The notes under the pieces were generated by a model. The model saw only the letters and a list, made by a program, of their open reading frames with translations. It did not search any database and was not told the origin of the DNA. Made by a program: the position numbers and the translations under genes. Shown here piece after piece: positions 47,752 through 56,196 of a stretch of 64,000 nucleotides of DNA; position 1 is the stretch's first letter; each line of letters begins with the position of its first letter. This stretch comes from Microbulbifer sp. TB1203. GTDB taxonomy: Bacteria > Pseudomonadota > Gammaproteobacteria > Pseudomonadales > Cellvibrionaceae. The stretch covers positions 868,001 to 932,000 of the forward strand of contig NZ_CP116899.1 in assembly GCF_030997045.1 (NCBI RefSeq). The letters are read 5' to 3'.

Positions 47752-48558
47752 ATGAGAGCGAGAAACCTTCACCCACAGCGGGCCGGCGCCCGCTGGCTGA
47801 TGGCCCTGCTGGCGGCGATGAGCCTCTCCGCCAGCTGGGCCCAAGAGACCCCGGCGCAGGACGAAACCATGCCGGAACCACCGCAGCCGCCGGCAGCAGA
47901 GAAAGCGCCGGAGACCCCGGAGGAGAAGGAGGTGCGCATACTGCGCGAGGATGACGGCACCCTGGTGATCAAGACCCGGGACGGGCAGGGCAAGCGCACC
48001 GATGTCCAGTTGGACCTGGGCGAAGAGTTCGGCGGCGAACTGACCCGGCGCATCTACAAGCAGCTGGAGGAAAAGGGCATCCTCGACGAGAAGGGCCTGG
48101 TCGTGGAAGAGGCCATGGACAGTGTGCCGAAGAATATCAGTATCGGTATCCCTGGCGATTTCGATCGGCCTCGCGGCCATCGCGACGATTTCCCCTTTGA
48201 TGGAGACATAGCCGTGTTGATTCCCATCATCGCGATTCTGGCGGTGTTCGGTACGCCGATACTGATCGTGTGGTTGGTGACCCGCAACAGCTACCGCAAG
48301 AAGCAGCTGCTGATGGACAACATCAACCGCATGGTGGCCGAAGGCCGCGATATCCCGCCGGAGCTGTTGGATGCCATGGAAGGCGAGTCCCCCCGCAATA
48401 TGAAGGACCGCGGATTCACACTGATCGCCGTCGGCCTGGCGATATTCATCTGGCTGAGCATATCCTCTGGCGTGGAGGTCGGTAGTCTCGGCCTGATACC
48501 GCTGTTTATCGGTCTCGCCCGCTTTGTCAACTGGAAACTGGATAACAAGCAGGCGTAA
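47752..48558 (+). CDS. DUF6249 domain membrane protein
   Basis: 268 residues. A signal sequence (MALLAAMSLSASWA around residues 17-30) precedes an acidic Pro-rich linker, then a first membrane helix (VLIPIIAILAVFGTPILIVW), a cytoplasmic loop with YRKKQLLMDNINRMVAEGR, and two further helices near the C terminus. The last 110 residues fit DUF6249. It lies 12 bp before the ECF sigma gene, so it may sense or restrain the sigma factor from the membrane. The start at 47752 is favoured over an upstream TTG. Confidence 0.82.
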   Translation: MRARNLHPQRAGARWLMALLAAMSLSASWAQETPAQDETMPEPPQPPAAEKAPETPEEKEVRILREDDGTLVIKTRDGQGKRTDVQLDLGEEFGGELTRRIYKQLEEKGILDEKGLVVEEAMDSVPKNISIGIPGDFDRPRGHRDDFPFDGDIAVLIPIIAILAVFGTPILIVWLVTRNSYRKKQLLMDNINRMVAEGRDIPPELLDAMEGESPRNMKDRGFTLIAVGLAIFIWLSISSGVEVGSLGLIPLFIGLARFVNWKLDNKQA

Positions 48559-48570
48559 GGACAGCGGTAT

Positions 48571-49125
48571 ATGGACCTCAATGACGAGGATTTGATCCGG
48601 CGCGTCGTCGAAGACGGGGACCAGCGGGCCTACGCCCACCTGGTGCGTCGCTATCAGTCACAGCTGCGTTTCTCGCTCCGCCAGCTGTGCGATGGCGACC
48701 AGGCCCTGGCCGACGATATGGCCCAGGAGGCTTTTATCAAAGCCTACAAGGCCCTGCCGGCATTCCGTGGGGATGCGCGTTTCAGCACCTGGCTGTACCG
48801 TATCGCCTACAATCTCGTCATGAGCTACCGGCGCAAGAAGTCCCCGGAAGTGGATCAGGAGGCGGTGGATCGCGCACAGCAGGAGGAGAGCGTCGAGGAG
48901 GCCCAGCAGCTGGGCATGGCGCGGGATCTCAACTCGGCCATGGAGGAGCTCAGCGAAGCCCAGCGCCAGGCGGTGCACCTGTGTATGCAGCGCGGCTTTT
49001 CCCACGAGGAGGCGGCCAGTATTATGAAGTTGCCGCTGGGCACGGTAAAATCCCACGTCAATCGCGCGCGGGCCAAATTGCAGACTCTGCTGCAGGCATG
49101 GCGCGAGGAGGTAGTCAGTGGATAA
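48571..49125 (+). CDS. ECF RNA polymerase sigma factor
   Basis: 184 residues. Region 2 has LVRRYQSQLRFSLRQL, MAQEAFIKAYKALPAF and FSTWLYRIAYNLVMSYRR; region 4 has LSEAQRQAVHLCMQRGFSHEEAASI and LPLGTVKSHVNRARAKL. It belongs to the RpoE-like ECF group. The next gene overlaps by 8 bp and encodes a small membrane protein in the usual anti-sigma place. Target promoters are not known. Confidence 0.94.
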   Translation: MDLNDEDLIRRVVEDGDQRAYAHLVRRYQSQLRFSLRQLCDGDQALADDMAQEAFIKAYKALPAFRGDARFSTWLYRIAYNLVMSYRRKKSPEVDQEAVDRAQQEESVEEAQQLGMARDLNSAMEELSEAQRQAVHLCMQRGFSHEEAASIMKLPLGTVKSHVNRARAKLQTLLQAWREEVVSG

Positions 49126-49483
49126 CGGTTTGAACAATCGCGACGGAACAGACAGCTGGAACAGCGCGGGCGGCGAGCCGGATTTCGATACCTGGCTGGG
49201 CCAGCAGCTGCAGTTCAGCGAGCCCTATGTGGACGACGACGGCTTCTGCGAGCGCGTGATGGCACGCCTGCCGGCGCCCTCCAGGCGCTCCGAGCGCCGC
49301 GCCACCCGCGTACAGTATGCCGCGGTGGTGGCCGCCTCGACGATCGTAGCCTGGCAGTTCCCCTTCGACCAGGTGTTCGCCCAGGCCGCGCAGCAGTCCA
49401 TCAGCCTCTACAGTCTTATCGGGGTGGGCATACTCACCTCCCTGGCAGCCATGGCCGGCGGCATTTTCGCCGCACGGCGTTAA
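49118..49483 (+). CDS. Small membrane protein, possible anti-sigma factor
   Basis: 121 residues. The soluble N-terminal half is acidic (EPDFDTWLGQQLQFSEPY, then CERVMARLPAPSRR); the C half has one or two membrane helices (AAVVAASTIVAWQFPF and SLIGVGILTSLAAMAGGIFA). GTG start at 49118 overlaps the sigma gene by 8 bp. The size, overlap and topology fit an anti-sigma factor, but no named anti-sigma domain is visible, so the role is inferred from position. Confidence 0.7.
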   Translation: MDNGLNNRDGTDSWNSAGGEPDFDTWLGQQLQFSEPYVDDDGFCERVMARLPAPSRRSERRATRVQYAAVVAASTIVAWQFPFDQVFAQAAQQSISLYSLIGVGILTSLAAMAGGIFAARR

Positions 49484-49675
49484 AGCCTGTTTGAATTCTT
49501 CGTTTTCCCACCTTGAGCGCGGGATCGGGCGGGGTGCCTCTTTCCGGAACACGGGCTGGGCGCCCCCCTTAAATACATCCCTGTACGCTCGTAATCGGCA
49601 TCCCTGCCTCATACGGTCCCGGAAAGAGGCACCCCACCCGATCCTGGAGAGCCCTGTGCAAGATTCCAAACAGGC
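49482..49675 (+). repeat. Nested core-and-arm hairpin element, copy C3
   Basis: Outer 9-bp arms GCCTGTTTG/CAAACAGGC (49482-49490, 49667-49675) enclose inner 26-bp arms (49522-49547, 49619-49644, one mismatch). The core GGGCGCCCCCCTTAAATAC...CGGCATCCCTGCC matches C1 and C2. Confidence 0.85.
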
Positions 49676-49688
49676 TCTAGGCGGTCCC

Positions 49689-49718
49689 GGGCGAACCCTG
49701 TGTTCGCCCTTGTTTTAT
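49689..49718 (+). terminator. Weak terminator after the sigma operon
   Basis: GGGCGAA (49689-49695) pairs with TTCGCCC (49703-49709), then TTGTTTTAT. The same stem with a different flank is at 62936-62960. Confidence 0.5.
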
Positions 49719-49739
49719 ATGTCCCGCCCCCGGCGAACC

Positions 49740-50213
49740 CTATTTCCGCTGGTTCAGCCTGATTTCCCCCTCTTTGCGCACGGTAATCGACGGCACTATC
49801 GACCGGCGCAACCCCAGTTTGGCCACCAGCTCATAGGGTACCGACTCCCGCTGGGTGCCGATCAGCTCCGCCGCGGCGAAGATGGAGCCCACCAGGCTCG
49901 CCGTCGCATCCACCACGATATTGTCCTGCCCGTAGGGGGCGATGGGCGGCAGTTCCCTGGAGGTGCCGGTAATCACTTTGTGCCCCGCGAGGCTCAGGGT
50001 GTAGTAGAGCCCGGAGAGTGCCAGTTCGGAGTCGTTGGGATTGAACACTCGCAGGTGAATGCGAAAGCGCAGGTCGTTGCCCGGGCCCGCCGGAAGCGGC
50101 TCCACCGCGGTGACCTCGACTTCGGGCTTCTGGTAGTTGGGGGAAAGTACGGCGCAGCCGCCAATCAGCAGGGCGAGCAGCGAAAGCAGGAGAGGGCGGT
50201 ATAGTTGTATCAC
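49740..50213 (-). CDS. LEA/WHy-domain lipoprotein
   Basis: 157 residues with a lipobox (LLIGGC) and a single beta-sandwich like the LEA14/WHy domain: LRFRIHLRVFNPNDSELALSG and onward, typical of desiccation-type water-stress domains found in bacterial periplasmic lipoproteins. Function in bacteria is uncertain. GTG start at 50213 with AGGGA upstream. It is divergent from the dipeptidase gene across only 39 bp. Confidence 0.85.
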   Translation of the reverse strand: MIQLYRPLLLSLLALLIGGCAVLSPNYQKPEVEVTAVEPLPAGPGNDLRFRIHLRVFNPNDSELALSGLYYTLSLAGHKVITGTSRELPPIAPYGQDNIVVDATASLVGSIFAAAELIGTQRESVPYELVAKLGLRRSIVPSITVRKEGEIRLNQRK

Positions 50214-50252
50214 GGATAGTCCCTGGGTTTTTGATATCGGTTATATCGAAGC

Positions 50253-51422
50253 ATGAAGAAACTTCTCTTTCTATCGACCGCGTTAGCATTGGTATTGTTC
50301 ACCGGCTGGAAGTGGCTGTTGCTGCCGGGCATCGAGCAGGGGCGGAACAAGCGTACGGGCCCCAAGTATCCTCCACTGTCGGAAGAGGCGGCCGCGCTGC
50401 ATCGCTCCCTGGTGGTCGGCGACCTGCACGCAGACAGCTTCCTCTGGGCCCGCAACCTCGAGAATGAGGCGGACTACGGCCATCTGGACCTTCCCCGGGC
50501 GCGCCGCGGCAACCTGGCAATCCAGGTGTTTACCGCGGTGACCAAATCCCCCCGGGGGCAGAACTACGGGGAGAACTCCTCCAAAGCCGTGGACAATATC
50601 ACCCTGTTGGCGATCGTCCAGGGCTGGCCGCCGCGCACCTGGAACAGCCTGCTGCAGCGCGCCCTCCACCATGCGGAGCGGGTGACCAAACTGGAACGCA
50701 GGGCCCCTGATCAACTGGCTTTAGTGCGCGACGCCGCCGATTTGCGCCGGGTACTGGCGGCTCGCGCAAAGGGCGGCGAACAGCTGGCGGCCATTCTCGG
50801 TATCGAGGGCGCCCATCCGCTGGAAGGGGAACTGGGGAACATCGGCGTGCTCTACGACGCCGGCTATCGGGTGATGGGCCTGCAGCACTTCTTCGACAAC
50901 GAGCTGGGCGGCTCGCTGCACGGCCGGAGCGGTGCCGGCCTCACGGAGTTCGGCCGAGCGGCGGTGCGGGAAATGGCCGCGCGCTCCATCGTGATCGACG
51001 TGGCCCACTCATCGGAGCAGGTGGTGCGCGACGTGCTGGACCTGGTGGACCGCCCGCTGATTCTCTCCCACACCGGCCTCAAGGGGACCTGCGACACGCC
51101 GCGGAATATTAGTGACGAGTTGATGCAGGAGATCGCCGGCGGCGGCGGCCTGATCGGTATCGGCTACTGGGACGCCGCCGTCTGCGAGACCAGCCCACGG
51201 GGTATCGTCAAAACCCTGCGCTACGCCATCGACCTGCTGGGGCTGGAGCATGTGGCCCTGGGCTCAGACTTCGACGGCAGCGTGATCACGGCCTTCGATG
51301 TGAGCGAGCTGGGCCTGCTGACGGAGGAGATGCTCCGGCAGGGATTCAGCGAAACGGAAATCCGCAAGGTAATGGGGGAGAATGTGCGGGATTTTTTCCT
51401 GGCGCAGCTGCCCCCGACCTGA
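50253..51422 (+). CDS. Membrane dipeptidase (peptidase M19)
   Basis: 389 residues. An N-terminal membrane anchor (KLLFLSTALALVLFTGW) precedes the M19 renal-dipeptidase-like fold with zinc ligands in VVGDLHADSF (HxD), GIEGAHPLEG (Glu bridge), DVAHSSEQ, LSHTGLKG and GSDFDGSV. Members cleave dipeptides, often with D-residues, at the outer face of the inner membrane. ATG at 50253. Confidence 0.92.
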   Translation: MKKLLFLSTALALVLFTGWKWLLLPGIEQGRNKRTGPKYPPLSEEAAALHRSLVVGDLHADSFLWARNLENEADYGHLDLPRARRGNLAIQVFTAVTKSPRGQNYGENSSKAVDNITLLAIVQGWPPRTWNSLLQRALHHAERVTKLERRAPDQLALVRDAADLRRVLAARAKGGEQLAAILGIEGAHPLEGELGNIGVLYDAGYRVMGLQHFFDNELGGSLHGRSGAGLTEFGRAAVREMAARSIVIDVAHSSEQVVRDVLDLVDRPLILSHTGLKGTCDTPRNISDELMQEIAGGGGLIGIGYWDAAVCETSPRGIVKTLRYAIDLLGLEHVALGSDFDGSVITAFDVSELGLLTEEMLRQGFSETEIRKVMGENVRDFFLAQLPPT

Positions 51423-51568
51423 CGTGATGTGGTGGGACTCTATAATTTTCGATGAGCCTGCGGGATTTCCCGCCAGCGCAGTTGCCACCGTCCTGAGCCC
51501 CGCCGACTGCTAGGATTAAAATTCATAAAACCGCCAATGCCTCATCACAGACGGAGTTGCAAAGGTTT

Positions 51569-52555
51569 ATGGCAGCCCTTCCCGCGCTCTTCATTCTCAT
51601 GTTTCTCCAGCAGAATCCCCTGGATCCCCAGCCGCAGGACCCGAAGGAACCGCAGGAGGAACTGGAACTGGCCAAAATGGCACCCACTTCCTTCTCTGAG
51701 GCGGTGACGACCATCCTGGAGTCGCTGGCGGATATCTGGAACAATTTTCTCGTTCATGTTCCCTACGTGCTTGCCAGTTTTGTGATATTGCTGGTGACCT
51801 GGATTATTGCCCTGGTGATCAAGCATTCCGGGCGGCGCATATTCAAACGCACTACGTCCCGAAAGTCGTTGCGCGAATTGCTGGTGCGCCTGATCAATAT
51901 CGGGGTCTGGGTGCTCGGCTTTCTGTTTGCGGCAATGGTGCTTTTCCCCGGGCTGACCCCGGCCCGGGCACTGGGAGCGCTGGGTCTGCTATCCGTTGCC
52001 GTGGGTCTGGCTTTCAAGGATATTTTCGAGAATTTTTTTGCCGGCATCCTGATTCTGTGGCGCTTTCCCTTCGAGGAGGGAGATTTTGTCGAGTGCGAAG
52101 GGATTACCGGCCGGGTGGAAGCGGTGGAGGTGCGCAATACCGCGATCCGCAAGACCAGTGGAGAATTGGTGATAGTGCCCAATCTGTTCCTGTTCAAGAA
52201 TCCCTGTGAGATCCTCACCGACCGGATCAAGCGACGGGTCACTCTAACCGTGGGAGTGGCCTACGGCGAGAAGCTGGCGGAGGCGGTGGAGGTGATCGAA
52301 AAAGCAGTGGCCTCTTGCGAGTTTGTGCGGGAGGACGATCCCATCCAGGTATTTCCACAGGAATTCGGCGACAGCGGTATCGATATCGAGGTCACCTGGT
52401 GGACGGGTTCCACCCCGCTGGCGCTACGCAAGTCCCGCGGCGAGGTGGTGACCGCGATCAAGGAAGCTCTGGACAGTGCCGGTATAGAGATTCCATTCCC
52501 CTACCGGACACTTACCTTCAAGGAGCCGCTCTCTTTGCGCGGGGAGCCTGAATAA
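51569..52555 (+). CDS. Small-conductance mechanosensitive channel (MscS family)
   Basis: 328 residues with an N-terminal hydrophobic segment, a Pro/Glu-rich stretch (NPLDPQPQDPKEPQEELE), then the MscS core: TM3 RALGALGLLSVAVGLAFKDI, the EGDFVECEGITGRVE beta domain, TSGELVIVPNLFLFKNP and a C-terminal mixed domain ending EIPFPYRTLTF. It releases pressure on osmotic downshock. ATG at 51569 is used with GCAAAGG upstream; a TTG 12 bp earlier is possible. Confidence 0.9.
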   Translation: MAALPALFILMFLQQNPLDPQPQDPKEPQEELELAKMAPTSFSEAVTTILESLADIWNNFLVHVPYVLASFVILLVTWIIALVIKHSGRRIFKRTTSRKSLRELLVRLINIGVWVLGFLFAAMVLFPGLTPARALGALGLLSVAVGLAFKDIFENFFAGILILWRFPFEEGDFVECEGITGRVEAVEVRNTAIRKTSGELVIVPNLFLFKNPCEILTDRIKRRVTLTVGVAYGEKLAEAVEVIEKAVASCEFVREDDPIQVFPQEFGDSGIDIEVTWWTGSTPLALRKSRGEVVTAIKEALDSAGIEIPFPYRTLTFKEPLSLRGEPE

Positions 52556-52605
52556 TTGACCGAAAGTTGAAGCGGTCCCTGTTTTAGCAAGGTGACGCAG
52601 TCTTT

Positions 52606-53343
52606 CTATATGGTGCCTCCACCATTCACCAGAACCACTTGGCCGGTTACCCAGCTGGCGCTTTCACTGCACAGGAAGGCGACTACAGAGGCGATCTCAT
52701 TGGCGGTTCCGATGCGCGCGAAGGGTGAAGACTGCAGGGCCGCCGATTGCAGGAAGTCTGGTGCGCGGTCGAACATGCCCGGTGTGGTTGGGCCCGGTGC
52801 GATGGCATTGACGGTGATTCCCTTCGCCCCCAATTCGACGGCCCAGATACGGGTCAGGCACTCCAGTGCAGCCTTGCTGCCCGCATAGCAGGTGGTGCCG
52901 GCGGCGGCGAAGTGGGCACGGCTCGAGGTGATATTGACGATACGTCCGCCGAGCCCCAATCTCTTCGCGGCCTCTCTGGCGGCAAAGGCACTGCCTTTGA
53001 CATTGACGGCGAATATCTGGTCGAACACTTCCCCGGACAGGGATTCCAGTGGAGAGGGTTTCACCACTCCTGCATTGTTGACCAGGATATCCAGGCGACC
53101 GAAGCATTCGTCCACGCTTTGGAACAGTGCTTCCACATCGGCTACGCGGCTGATATCCCCCTGAAGGGCACACGCCTTTCCCCCCAGCTGTTCCACCTGT
53201 TTGACGGTTTCCGCCGCTTCCTTGCGGCTCTCGTTGTAGTGAACCGCGATGTCGATACCTCTATCGGCCAGTTCGAGCGCAATAGCGCGGCCGATGCCGC
53301 GCCCTGCACCGGTTATCAATGCGACTTTATTTTCTGCAATCAT
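52606..53343 (-). CDS. SDR family oxidoreductase
   Basis: 245-residue classical short-chain dehydrogenase: TGAGRGIGRAIA cofactor loop, NNAGVVKP, catalytic Ser in ITSSRAHFAA, YAGSKAA (Tyr-x-x-x-Lys), GPTTPGMF. The cofactor-end residue HYNESRKEA suggests NADPH preference. Resembles FabG-like reductases; substrate unknown. It precedes the AraC gene on the same strand (82 bp apart). Confidence 0.92.
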   Translation of the reverse strand: MIAENKVALITGAGRGIGRAIALELADRGIDIAVHYNESRKEAAETVKQVEQLGGKACALQGDISRVADVEALFQSVDECFGRLDILVNNAGVVKPSPLESLSGEVFDQIFAVNVKGSAFAAREAAKRLGLGGRIVNITSSRAHFAAAGTTCYAGSKAALECLTRIWAVELGAKGITVNAIAPGPTTPGMFDRAPDFLQSAALQSSPFARIGTANEIASVVAFLCSESASWVTGQVVLVNGGGTI

Positions 53344-53424
53344 GGCTGCCTCCCGTGCTGTGTAAATCGGCAGGGTAGGGCCGCCAGCCGGGCTTATCTT
53401 GTACGATCTTGCGCTCGGCTGCGA

Positions 53425-54270
53425 TTATCCGGCGCGGAGTCTCAACACCTTCTGAAAGGCGCCCGGACTGATATTCATCACACGGCGGAAGTGGCGATGA
53501 AAGTGGCTCTGGTCGAAGAAGCCGGCGGCCTGTGCCGCTTCGGCCTGGCTGCTCCCGCCGGCCAGCAGTTTGCGAGCTAACGATAGCCGGGCGTAGGTGC
53601 GGAATTCGCCGGGGGGGAGGCCGTAGTGTTTGCGGAACAGCCTTATCAAATGGAAGCGGCTCAGCCCCAGTTCCCGCTCCAGTGTCTCCGCGGATAGATT
53701 TTTATCGAGGTTATCCAAAACCAGTTCGCGTGTGTGGAGAACGAATTTGGGGGCCGGGTGCTTTTCTTCACTTCCGGGAATCTCCAGGAGAAGTTCGAGA
53801 GCTTCGCTGAACTGCAACTCCAGATCGGCGGTGGGCAGTTCGGTGTCCATATCCGCGTTCAGTACCGCCAGCTGCCGAGCGAGTGCGGTGTGGAGAATAT
53901 GCGGCGAGTGAAAAGAGAGAGAGGAGCGATCGAGAGCTTCACAGGCGCTGTGCAGCAGATGTGGTTCTATGACCAGCGATGCAAAACTGGTTGAGTAGGC
54001 GCTTTTGCCTGCAATCAAGGGTTCGAAGGGAGAAAAGACACTGAGCTGCCCGGTGGAGCAGGGCTTGTGCCGCGCACCTTTGTATCGGATTGGAGCGCCC
54101 AATCCGCGGGTGGTGAGCTTGATTGTGTAGTCGGCGTGGACAATGGTGCGTGGTTTTGAAAAGGTGACGTTGCTGCCGCGCAGGAAACGAAACCCGGGGA
54201 CGCCGGTGTTGTACTCGACGACCGGCGGGGTATGTGTCTTGTCACTTTTATTGGTCGAACCTGATCCCAT
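53425..54270 (-). CDS. AraC-family transcriptional regulator
   Basis: 281 residues. The N-terminal sensor is an AraC-binding cupin-like domain (PGFRFLRGSNVTFSKPRT). The C-terminal two helix-turn-helix units are clear: LSAETLERELGLSRFHLIRLFRKH, then AEAAQAAGFFDQSHFHRHFRR and ISPGAFQK. ATG at 54270 is preceded by AGGGGG; a longer frame lacks conservation. It sits between the SDR gene and the tyrosine catabolic genes, but no operator is evident. Confidence 0.88.
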   Translation of the reverse strand: MGSGSTNKSDKTHTPPVVEYNTGVPGFRFLRGSNVTFSKPRTIVHADYTIKLTTRGLGAPIRYKGARHKPCSTGQLSVFSPFEPLIAGKSAYSTSFASLVIEPHLLHSACEALDRSSLSFHSPHILHTALARQLAVLNADMDTELPTADLELQFSEALELLLEIPGSEEKHPAPKFVLHTRELVLDNLDKNLSAETLERELGLSRFHLIRLFRKHYGLPPGEFRTYARLSLARKLLAGGSSQAEAAQAAGFFDQSHFHRHFRRVMNISPGAFQKVLRLRAG

Positions 54271-54325
54271 TCCGGCAGCCCCCTGGCTGTATTTCTGACT
54301 CCACCGGTTATCCGGAGTCGTCAGG

Positions 54326-54976
54326 TTAGAGTGTGCTGTCCGGCTGGTTTTCCGGCCGCGCGTCGACAAAAGCCGGTATCTCCGCACAGGCCTGGGCGAT
54401 ACGGTGGATTGCGGGGTAGTCGGCGATATCCATTCCAAAACGCTCGGCGTTGTAGATCTGTGGAATCAGGCAGCACTCGAACAGTCCCGGTTCCTCTCCA
54501 GCTGCAAAAGGTGTCGGGCCAGCGGCAAAAGGCGCCGGGTCCAGCTGCTGTTCCAGCGCACTGAATCCCTCGTGAATCCATTGGCGGACCCAGCCGGTTC
54601 TCTGCTCATCATTGACCGCAAACTCTGACTGCAGGTATTTGAGTATTCGCAGGTTCTGGACCGGTTGGATATCGCAGGCGATGGTATAGGTCAATGCGCG
54701 AATGCGCGCCCTTTGCAGTGAATCCCGGGGCAGGAGTGCGGGTTCGGGGTGTCGCTCGTCCAGCCACTCGAGTATGGCGAGGGACTGGGTGAGTACCGTG
54801 TCCCCATCCACCAGCGCCGGCACCAGGCCTTGGGGGTTCAGTTTGCGGTATTCGTCGCCCTTTTGTTCGCTCTTCAGCAGGTTGACCGCGCGGTAGTCGT
54901 ATTGCAGGCCCTTGAGGTTGAGCCCGATGCGCACGCGGTAGCTGGCGGAGGAGCGGAAGTAGCCGTGTAATTCCAT
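54326..54976 (-). CDS. maiA: Maleylacetoacetate isomerase
   Basis: Zeta-class glutathione S-transferase, 216 residues, which isomerises maleylacetoacetate to fumarylacetoacetate. The active-site motif SSASYRVRI is at the N terminus, with NPQGLVPALVDGD and LTQSLAILEWLDE next. It is the last of the minus-strand tyrosine genes (HPPD, HGD, FAH, MaiA). A REP hairpin separates it from the FAH gene by 119 bp. Confidence 0.95.
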   Translation of the reverse strand: MELHGYFRSSASYRVRIGLNLKGLQYDYRAVNLLKSEQKGDEYRKLNPQGLVPALVDGDTVLTQSLAILEWLDERHPEPALLPRDSLQRARIRALTYTIACDIQPVQNLRILKYLQSEFAVNDEQRTGWVRQWIHEGFSALEQQLDPAPFAAGPTPFAAGEEPGLFECCLIPQIYNAERFGMDIADYPAIHRIAQACAEIPAFVDARPENQPDSTL

Positions 54977-55002
54977 TGTTATTCCTTGTTCCGGTTCGTA
55001 TC

Positions 55003-55079
55003 TGTAGGAGCGGCCGCTGGCGTCGATCTGACTCTGAAGAATTCTGAAAGATCGATCGCGGCCAGCGGCCGCTCCTACA
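55003..55079 (-). repeat. REP-like hairpin, copy B3
   Basis: Two arms (55003-55028 and 55054-55079) pair. The arm-specific bases read GCTGG on one side and CCAGC on the other. It lies between maiA and the FAH gene. Confidence 0.85.
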
Positions 55080-55095
55080 GGGAGAGGGCAGTAGA

Positions 55096-56082
55096 TTACT
55101 GGGGGGCTAGGTATTCCACCACCCGCTGATCGATGGTACCGAAAATATCCGCGTCCATCTCGTCGTACATGGCGATCTCGATGCGGTCGCCGAACTGCAT
55201 AAACGGCGTGCTGGGTTTGCCGTCGGCGATCATTTCCAGCATACGCACTTCCGCCAGGCAGCAGGAGCCTTCGGCCCGGTCCACGTTGGAGACGGTGCCG
55301 GAGCCGATAATGGTACCGGCGCCGAGATTGCGACTTTTCGCCGCGTGGGCGATCAACTGTGGGAAGTTGAAGGTCATGTCCACGCCGGCGTTGGGGGAGC
55401 CGATCTTCTCTCCATTCAGCCTCGCGTGCAGCGGCAGATGCACTTTGCCGTCGCGCCAGTGGTGGCCGAGTTCATCCGGCGTCACCGCCACCGGGGAGAA
55501 GGCGCTGGAGGGCTTGGACTGGTAGAAGCCGAAGCCTTTGGCCAACTCGCCTGGAATCAGGTTGCGCAGGGAAACGTCGTTGACCAGCATCAGCAGGCGG
55601 ATATGCCCGCCGGCTTTCTCCGCATCGGTGCCCATGGGCACATCGCCGGTGATCACCGCCACTTCCGCCTCGAAATCAATGCCCCACTCGGTGCTGGCCA
55701 TGGCGATATTTTCTTTAGGGCCGAGAAAGGTGTCGGAGCCACCCTGGTACATCAGCGGATCGGTCCAGAAGGATTCCGGCATCTCCACGCCCCGGGCCTT
55801 GCGCACCAGCTCCACGTGATTGACGTAGGCGCTTCCGTCCGCCCAGTGGTAGGCGCGGGGCAGGGGGCTGTGGCATTCGCCGGGATCGAAGGGGAAGCTG
55901 GTGACCTCGCCCTGTTGCAGCGCGTTGAAGCGGGCCCGCAGCCGGGGCTCGATGGTTTCCCAGTCGTCCAGGGCCGCCTGGAGCGAGGGGGCGATATCGG
56001 CGGCGCCGCAGTAGCGGGCCAGGTCGCGGGAGACCACGATCAGTTCGCCGTCGCGGCCTTTTTTCAGGGAAGCTAGTTTCAT
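55096..56082 (-). CDS. Fumarylacetoacetate hydrolase family protein
   Basis: 328 residues. It hydrolyses fumarylacetoacetate to fumarate and acetoacetate, the last step of tyrosine breakdown. The FAH core is visible: STEWGIDFEAEVAVITGD with metal ligands, LLMLVNDVSLRNLIPGE, FGFYQSKPSSAFSP, and GSGTVSNVDR with CCLAEVRMLE. Shorter than mitochondrial FAH (about 420) as in other marine gammaproteobacteria. ATG at 56082; ten upstream residues are less likely. Confidence 0.93.
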   Translation of the reverse strand: MKLASLKKGRDGELIVVSRDLARYCGAADIAPSLQAALDDWETIEPRLRARFNALQQGEVTSFPFDPGECHSPLPRAYHWADGSAYVNHVELVRKARGVEMPESFWTDPLMYQGGSDTFLGPKENIAMASTEWGIDFEAEVAVITGDVPMGTDAEKAGGHIRLLMLVNDVSLRNLIPGELAKGFGFYQSKPSSAFSPVAVTPDELGHHWRDGKVHLPLHARLNGEKIGSPNAGVDMTFNFPQLIAHAAKSRNLGAGTIIGSGTVSNVDRAEGSCCLAEVRMLEMIADGKPSTPFMQFGDRIEIAMYDEMDADIFGTIDQRVVEYLAPQ

Positions 56083-56112
56083 GGATTCTTGTTCCTTGTT
56101 GCCGAGCCGCAC

Positions 56113-56187
56113 TGTAGGAGCGGCCGTTGGCCGCGATCAATGGTGGTTTATTTCACAGCTCGATCGCGGCCAACGGCCGCTCCTACA
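56113..56187 (-). repeat. REP-like hairpin, copy B4
   Basis: Perfect 26-bp arms (56113-56138 and 56162-56187) with arm-specific GTTGG/CCAAC. It lies between the FAH and homogentisate dioxygenase genes. Confidence 0.9.
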
Positions 56188-56196
56188 AGGGGATAA

